Below, piece by piece: positions 5,800 through 9,304 of a stretch of DNA of 9,304 nucleotides. Below the pieces are notes generated by a model. The model saw nothing but the letters and a program-made list of their open reading frames with translations, was not told where the DNA came from and did not search any database. The translations under genes were made by a program, and so were the position numbers. The stretch is from Actinomycetota bacterium (GTDB lineage Bacteria > Actinomycetota > Thermoleophilia > Solirubrobacterales > Thermoleophilaceae): contig VAWV01000137.1 in assembly GCA_005883295.1 (NCBI GenBank), forward strand, positions 1 through 9,304, given 5' to 3'. Numbering within the stretch: the first letter of the stretch is position 1; every line of letters begins with the position of its first letter.

Positions 5800-6188
5800 G
5801 TGGGCCTTCCACCCGGACCACGGGAGCCCGCGTTCGTGCAGTCGCTCGAGTGGACGTTCGCGCCGGCGGCCTTCATGGAGCGCTGCGCGAAGCGCTACGG
5901 CGATCCGTTCACGGCGCGCCTGCCGGGCTTCGGCGGGCCGGGCCAGACGGCGAACGTGATGTTCGTGAGCGACCCCGCCCCGTCAAGGCGGTGTTCACGG
6001 GTGTGCCCGAGCTGGCACGCGTCTTCGACAGTCGCCAGACGATGGCCCCGGTGCTGGGCCTTCGATCGATCCTCCTGGTCGACGGCACGGAGCACCTCCG
6101 CAACCGCAAGCTGATGCGAGCGGTCCTGCGCGAGCGGCGCCCCGCGCACGCTGCTCCATCAGGAGCGGAGTTAGCCTCCGCCCAGTAG
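5800..6188 (+). pseudogene. Cytochrome P450 remnant: N-terminal part only, frameshifted
   Basis: The frame from GTG 5800 reads GLPPGPREPAFVQSL, then ERCAKRYGDPFTARLPGFG and MFVSDPA, the proline-rich N-terminus and first strands of a bacterial P450. At about 5975-5983 the homology jumps to the next frame, which reads VKAVFTGVPELARVF, then SILLVDGTEHLRNRKLM, matching the P450 region up to helix C. One inserted base would rejoin the two halves. P450 likeness fades after about 6125, and the second frame stops at 6186-6188, one base before the next gene. The I-helix, ExxR and haem-cysteine regions, about three quarters of a normal P450 of some 400-450 residues, are absent. A GATAAC -10-like box remains at 5778. 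No function is expected. Confidence 0.82.
6165..6177 (+). promoter_or_regulatory. Putative promoter box of the LLM oxidoreductase gene
   Basis: GCGGAGTTAGCCT contains TAGCCT (6172-6177) as a -10-like element 11 bases before the ATG at 6189. The first 11 bases are identical to 1418-1428, which lie at exactly the same distance before the GTG at 1442. No Shine-Dalgarno sequence is seen in the gap, so the transcript would be almost leaderless. Confidence 0.45.
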
Positions 6189-7454
6189 ATGCGGTTCGGG
6201 ATCTTCTACGAGCACCAGCAGCCGCGTCCCTGGGAGGACGGGTCCACCGAACGCCTGCTGGGCGACGCGCTCGACCAGGTGGAGCTGGCGGATCGGCTTG
6301 GCTTCGACTACGTCTGGGAGGTCGAGCACCACTTCCTCGAGGAGTACTCGCACTCGAGCGCGCCCGAGGTGTTCCTGGGCGCCGCGAGCCAGCGGACCAA
6401 GCGGATCCGGCTCGGGCACGGGATCGTGCAGCTGCCGCCGGCGTTCAACCATCCCGCGCGCGTGGTCGAGCGCGCGGCCACGCTGGACCTGGTGTCCGGC
6501 GGGCGGGTGGACCTGGGCACGGGCGAGGCGAGCTCCCAGGCCGAGCTCGGCGGCTTCGGCGTCGTGCGCGACCAGAAGCGCGAGCAGTGGGAGGAGGCGC
6601 TGGACGCGGTCGCGCGCATGTTCGTGGAGGAGCCATTCGCCGGGGTCGAAGGCCGGCATATCCAGATGCCGCCGCGTAACGTGATGCCGAAGTCGAAGCA
6701 GAAGCCGCACCCGCCGCTGTGGGTGGCGTGCAGCCGGCGCGACACGATCCTGCTCGCCGCGCGCAAGGGCCTCGGCGCCCTCTCGTTCTCGTTCATCGAG
6801 CCCGAGGACGCGAGGGAATGGGTCGACGAGTACTACGCGATCCTCGAGTCGGAGGAGTGCGTGCCCGCGGGCTTCAGCGTGAACCCCAACTTCGCGGTCG
6901 TCCTGCCGATGATGATCCACGACGACGAGGCGGAGGCCATCGAGCGGGGGATCGACGGCGCGCACTTCTTCGGCTACTCGCTCGCGCACTACTACGTCTT
7001 CGGCGAGCACGAGCCGGGCCGCACCGACGTGTGGGCGGAGTTCCAGCGCGACCGGGCGAAGAAGGGGTTCGCGCGCGAGATCGTGAACCCGGACAAGGAG
7101 CCGCTGGGCGTGAAGCTCCTCGAGCAGGGGTTTGGATCTCTGCGCGGCGCCATAGGGACTCCGGAGCAGGTGGCCGAGCTGGTGGAGCGGTTCGAACGCT
7201 CCGGGGTTGATCAGGTCATCTTCGCCCTGCAGACCGGGCACACGAAGCACGAGCACGTCTGCGAGTCGCTCGAGCTCTTCGGCGCGAGCGCCTCGCCGCG
7301 GCCTGCGCTCGTGCGGTGGGGCGGCGCAAGCCGCCTCGCACCGCGATGCCCTACGTGGTCTCGCCTCAGGATGAGCCGACGCCCGCCTACGACCTGCGCA
7401 GCGCCCCGCCGAAGGCGCCGCGCGGTGACGGCGCCTCGCTCGGGCGGCGCCTAA
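6189..7454 (+). CDS. LLM-class (luciferase-like) flavin-dependent oxidoreductase, C-terminus frameshifted
   Basis: The open frame is 421 residues but only the first 365 or so look native. The N-terminus MRFGIFYEHQQPRPWEDG, then LGFDYVWEVEHHF, SAPEVFLGA, IRLGHGIVQLPPAFNHP and SGGRVDLGTGE, matches the luciferase-like TIM-barrel monooxygenase family. These enzymes use FMN or F420 to oxidise aldehydes, alkanes, sulfonates and other substrates. The TPEQVAELVERFERSGVDQVIF segment at about 324-345 is the conserved late barrel part. After LELFG (about 7282) the frame becomes arginine-, proline- and alanine-rich and overlaps the SCP2-domain frame, which reads RERLAAA from the same point. A one-base loss there would explain this and would make the intact protein about 559 residues with an SCP2 tail. 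It has no clear ribosome site, and a -10-like box lies just upstream. The cofactor and substrate are not determinable. Confidence 0.88.
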   Translation: MRFGIFYEHQQPRPWEDGSTERLLGDALDQVELADRLGFDYVWEVEHHFLEEYSHSSAPEVFLGAASQRTKRIRLGHGIVQLPPAFNHPARVVERAATLDLVSGGRVDLGTGEASSQAELGGFGVVRDQKREQWEEALDAVARMFVEEPFAGVEGRHIQMPPRNVMPKSKQKPHPPLWVACSRRDTILLAARKGLGALSFSFIEPEDAREWVDEYYAILESEECVPAGFSVNPNFAVVLPMMIHDDEAEAIERGIDGAHFFGYSLAHYYVFGEHEPGRTDVWAEFQRDRAKKGFAREIVNPDKEPLGVKLLEQGFGSLRGAIGTPEQVAELVERFERSGVDQVIFALQTGHTKHEHVCESLELFGASASPRPALVRWGGASRLAPRCPTWSRLRMSRRPPTTCAAPRRRRRAVTAPRSGGA

Positions 7455-7867
7455 ACACGCTGGCCGAGGGCGCGTTCGCCGCGTTCGTGCGCAGGCGCAG
7501 CGACGAGCAGCTTGAGCGGCTCTTCGGCACCACGGCGGCGCTGAAGATGGCCTTCGGCGGGATGGAGCGCGCGTTCATCCCGGAGAAGAGCCGCGGCTTC
7601 AAGGGATCGATCCAGTGGGAGCTCCAGGGGCCACGGGGAACTCGCATGTGGCACGTGGCCATCGTCGACGGCCGAGCGGTGGCATCCAAGGGCCCCGCGG
7701 ACGACGCCAGCGTGAAGATGCGCATGAGCGTGCCGGTCTTCGCCCGGGTGCTCGCGCGGGAGCTCGATCCGGCGCGGGCGATGATGGAGGGCAAGCTCGA
7801 GATCGAGGGCGACTTCGCGGTGGCCGCTCAGATCGGGCCGATGTTCGGCGAAGACGAGCGCTGGTAG
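7316..7867 (+). CDS. SCP2 sterol-carrier-like domain protein, possibly the detached C-terminus of the LLM enzyme
   Basis: 183 residues from GTG 7316; ATG 7346 is an alternative start. Residues 1-60 are low in structure and rich in proline and arginine. Residues 65-180 resemble an SCP2 domain: LKMAFGGMERAF, then GFKGSIQWEL, MWHVAIVDGRAV, ASVKMRMSVPVFARVL, and DPARAMMEGKLEIEGD near the end. The last two elements are the usual SCP2 'substrate level' and 'GKLKxxGD' features. Such domains bind hydrophobic ligands such as lipids or steroids. The frame is open upstream of 7316 back to about 7283, where it meets the point at which LLM likeness stops, with no ribosome binding site before GTG 7316. I therefore favour a broken LLM-SCP2 fusion over two genes. 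It may still be expressed by reinitiation. Confidence 0.75.
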   Translation: MGRRKPPRTAMPYVVSPQDEPTPAYDLRSAPPKAPRGDGASLGRRLNTLAEGAFAAFVRRRSDEQLERLFGTTAALKMAFGGMERAFIPEKSRGFKGSIQWELQGPRGTRMWHVAIVDGRAVASKGPADDASVKMRMSVPVFARVLARELDPARAMMEGKLEIEGDFAVAAQIGPMFGEDERW

Positions 7868-7891
7868 GCGCGCGGAGCTGGCGCAGAAGGG

Positions 7892-7897
7892 CATAAT
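7892..7897 (+). promoter_or_regulatory. Putative -10 element of the DUF1707 gene
   Basis: CATAAT ends seven bases before the ATG at 7905, so transcription would begin at or beside the start codon. There is no Shine-Dalgarno sequence between them. Both facts fit a leaderless mRNA, a common arrangement in actinomycetes. Confidence 0.5.
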
Positions 7898-7904
7898 CCC
7901 GCCA

Positions 7905-8378
7905 ATGGCGGGAGATCTCGCGAGGTTTCTCGCGCGAAGCCAGATCCGGGCATCGGACGACGAGCGCGAGCGTACGGTCGACAAGCTGCGCGACCACTTC
8001 GCCGCGGGACGGATCTCCGCGCCCGAGTTCGAGGAGCGGGTCGAGATCGCGTACCGCTCGACGACGCGCGGCGAGCTGGACGCGCTGCTGGTGGACCTGC
8101 CGCGCGGCCGCGGCCCGCGCGCTGCCAAGCGCATGCGGGACGCGAACCGGGCCGCGTGGCGGGCGCATGCCACGTCGTACGTCGCCGTCAACGGCGGCCT
8201 CGTGGCCCTCTGGGCCGCGACCGGTGGCGGCGAGTTCTGGCCGGGGTGGCCGATGGCCTGGTGGGGCATGTTCCTCGGCTGGCACTGGCTCGCCTCGCGC
8301 GCGGTCTCCCGCACGCTCGGACGCCGGCATCGGGCCCGAGAGGTCCGAAGGGGTGCGTCGCGGCCGCTGCCGCGATAG
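7905..8378 (+). CDS. DUF1707 domain protein with C-terminal 2TM region
   Basis: 157 residues. Residues 14-66 match the DUF1707 pattern: IRASDDERERTVDKLRDHF, then GRISAPEFEERVEIAY, and TTRGELDALLVDLP. This short actinobacterial domain usually sits at the N-terminus of small membrane or envelope proteins. Residues 88-132 form the so-called 2TM region, with two hydrophobic helices separated by GGEFWPGWPMAWWGMFLGWHW; the W-rich FWPxW...WG...GWH pattern is typical of it. The C-terminus (RRHRAREVRRG) is strongly basic and probably cytoplasmic. Its molecular role is unknown; some relatives are linked to cell-envelope or signalling functions. ATG 7905 is the best start, with a -10-like CATAAT seven bases upstream. 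It lies 37 bases after the SCP2-domain stop and appears to have its own promoter. Confidence 0.88.
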   Translation: MAGDLARFLARSQIRASDDERERTVDKLRDHFAAGRISAPEFEERVEIAYRSTTRGELDALLVDLPRGRGPRAAKRMRDANRAAWRAHATSYVAVNGGLVALWAATGGGEFWPGWPMAWWGMFLGWHWLASRAVSRTLGRRHRAREVRRGASRPLPR

Positions 8379-8385
8379 CCCACTT

Positions 8386-8391
8386 GCATAT
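8386..8391 (+). promoter_or_regulatory. Possible -10 element of the tandem-GAF gene
   Basis: GCATAT, within the palindrome GCATATGC at 8386-8393, is the only AT-rich spot in the gap between the DUF1707 gene and the GAF gene. A start point near 8398 would leave a short leader that contains AAAGGGGGAT. No convincing -35 is seen. Confidence 0.3.
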
Positions 8392-8420
8392 GCCGGTCCC
8401 AAAGGGGGATGATCCTCGCG

Positions 8421-9304
8421 GTGTCGGTTGAGCGCGCATCCCGCGAGAGAGGCTTCCTGTCCGCCGAGCAGGCGTTCGACTTCCTGGACGGAGCTTCCGA
8501 GGTCCTCGCGCGGTCGCTCGACTACGAGCAGACGCTCGAGGACGTCGCGCGGCTTGCGGTGCCCGATCTGGCCGACTGGTGCGCGATCGACGTGGTGCAG
8601 GACGATGGATCGCTCCGCCAGATAACCAGCCGCCACCCGGACCCCGCCAAGGAGGAGCTGCTGCTGGAGCTGCGCCGCCGGTTCCGGGCCCGGGTGGGTG
8701 GAGGCGCCGGTGTCGCCGCGGTGGTGCGGACCGGCGAGCCGGAGCACGTCTACGACACCGGCGCCACGCCCTCCGCCGACATCGAGCTCTCGGACGAGGA
8801 GCGCGAGCTGTACGCGAAGCTCGCGCCGCGGTCGTACCTGATCGTCCCGTTGATCACCCGCGCCCGGACGCTCGGCGCCCTCACTCTGCTCTCCACGCGC
8901 GATGGTCGTCATTACGGCGCGGCTGATGTCCGGTTCGCCCGTCACCTGGCGCGCCGCTTCGCGCTCGCGATCGACAGCGCCCGGCTATTCGAGGAGAGCC
9001 GCGCCGCGCGTGCGCGCGCCGAGTTCCTCGTGCGGGCCGGCGAGATCTTCGCCTCGTCACTCGACTACGAGAAAACGCTCCAGAACGTGGCCGAGATCGC
9101 GGTTCCCGAGCTGGTGGATTGGTGCACGGTGCAGCTGCGGGACGAGGACGGCTCGATCAAGCAGGTCGCGGCCGCACACGCCGATCCGGCCAAGGTGCAG
9201 CTGGCGTGGGAGCTGCAGAAGCGCTTTCCCCCGGATCCGGAGGCGGACACGGGCGCGGCGAACGTGATCCGCACGGGGGTGACGGAGCACTACCCCGAGA
9301 TCAC
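8421..9304 (+). CDS. Tandem-GAF-domain signalling protein, C-terminus beyond the window (partial)
   Basis: The frame is open from GTG 8421 to the right edge, at least 294 residues. An in-frame ATG at 8409 would add four residues, but its AAGGGGG would then be too close; GTG 8421 leaves a spacing of about 12. Two GAF-like units follow each other. The first covers about residues 22-190 (LDYEQTLEDVARLAVPDLADWC near its start, YLIVPLITRARTLGALTLL near its end). The second starts near 203 and repeats LDYEKTLQNVAEIAVPELVDWC; the period is 181 residues. A helical linker rich in Arg, Ala and Glu joins them. GAF domains sense small molecules, light or redox state and here are probably cytosolic, as no membrane segment is seen. 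In soil actinomycetes such arrays are usually followed by a histidine kinase or a SpoIIE-type phosphatase; the output domain is not in the window. Confidence 0.85.
   Translation, partial: MSVERASRERGFLSAEQAFDFLDGASEVLARSLDYEQTLEDVARLAVPDLADWCAIDVVQDDGSLRQITSRHPDPAKEELLLELRRRFRARVGGGAGVAAVVRTGEPEHVYDTGATPSADIELSDEERELYAKLAPRSYLIVPLITRARTLGALTLLSTRDGRHYGAADVRFARHLARRFALAIDSARLFEESRAARARAEFLVRAGEIFASSLDYEKTLQNVAEIAVPELVDWCTVQLRDEDGSIKQVAAAHADPAKVQLAWELQKRFPPDPEADTGAANVIRTGVTEHYPEI

Noticed and set aside
6171..7256. 361-residue minus-strand open frame
   Set aside because: It is antisense to the LLM oxidoreductase, very rich in Arg, Leu and His, and has no recognisable motif.
7283..7454. Native C-terminal extension of the LLM protein
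   Set aside because: The Arg/Pro/Ala-rich tail appears only because this frame overlaps the SCP2-side coding frame; the other frame has far more protein-like sequence.
8386..8393. GCATATGC palindrome as an operator
   Set aside because: Eight bases are too short to support an operator; kept only as a weak -10 candidate.
7599..8945. 448-residue minus-strand open frame
   Set aside because: It spans three plus-strand genes (SCP2, DUF1707/2TM, GAF) and their gaps, and has no domain of its own.
1..9304. CRISPR array, insertion sequence, tRNA or rRNA gene, or a defence or biosynthetic system
   Set aside because: No regularly spaced repeats, transposase motifs, terminal inverted repeats, tRNA-like folds or known defence domains were seen; the gene content is ordinary chromosomal actinomycete content.

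Overview
The window is uniformly GC-rich and has GC-ending codons, frequent GTG starts, near-leaderless genes and short intergenic gaps. It encodes a mycobacterial-type (Rv1264-like) adenylate cyclase, a luciferase-like flavin oxidoreductase, an SCP2-domain protein, a DUF1707/2TM protein and a tandem-GAF protein. Together these point to a soil actinomycete, most likely of the Thermoleophilia/Solirubrobacterales type. The lineage is an inference from gene content and style; no rRNA or tRNA gene is present. I found no IS element, CRISPR array, phage gene or defence system.

Layout. Positions 1-1416 (minus strand) hold a patatin-like lipid hydrolase translationally coupled (GTGA overlap) to a single-pass membrane protein that runs off the left edge. 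A 25-bp gap separates these from a divergent plus-strand pair, a two-helix membrane protein (1442-1783) coupled by another GTGA overlap to an orotate phosphoribosyltransferase, pyrE (1780-2331). pyrE meets a convergent minus-strand operon with no gap, the two stop codons sharing one CTAG. That operon runs from an alpha/beta hydrolase (4336-3446) into an Rv1264-like adenylate cyclase (about 3443-2328). The cyclase has no canonical start codon in the right place and may start at AUC. A TetR-family regulator (4456-5121) is transcribed away from the hydrolase, with a 20-bp imperfect palindromic operator between them.

Positions 5122-5754 hold a secreted small protein with a structured 5' leader (two tandem repeats, each able to fold as a hairpin) and a strong hairpin terminator. 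Next comes the broken 5' end of a cytochrome P450 gene (5800 to about 6150) with one frameshift and no catalytic part. It is followed by an LLM-class flavin-dependent oxidoreductase (6189) whose C-terminus runs out of frame at about 7282. The sequence continues in another frame into an SCP2 sterol-carrier-like domain (to 7867), which suggests one LLM-SCP2 protein broken by a single-base deletion. A DUF1707/2TM membrane protein (7905-8378) and the start of a tandem-GAF signalling protein (8421 to the right edge) complete the window.

How the genes may work together. The TetR regulator probably controls the hydrolase and therefore also the cAMP-producing cyclase downstream of it. The P450 remnant, LLM oxidoreductase and SCP2 domain look like the residue of a lipid or hydrophobic-substrate oxidation locus. 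The most interesting features are regulatory and evolutionary rather than a new system: a shared GCGGAGTTAGC box at identical spacing before two unrelated genes, TAnnnTA sites able to act as -10 elements on both strands, the tandem leader hairpins, and the cluster of apparent single-base lesions.
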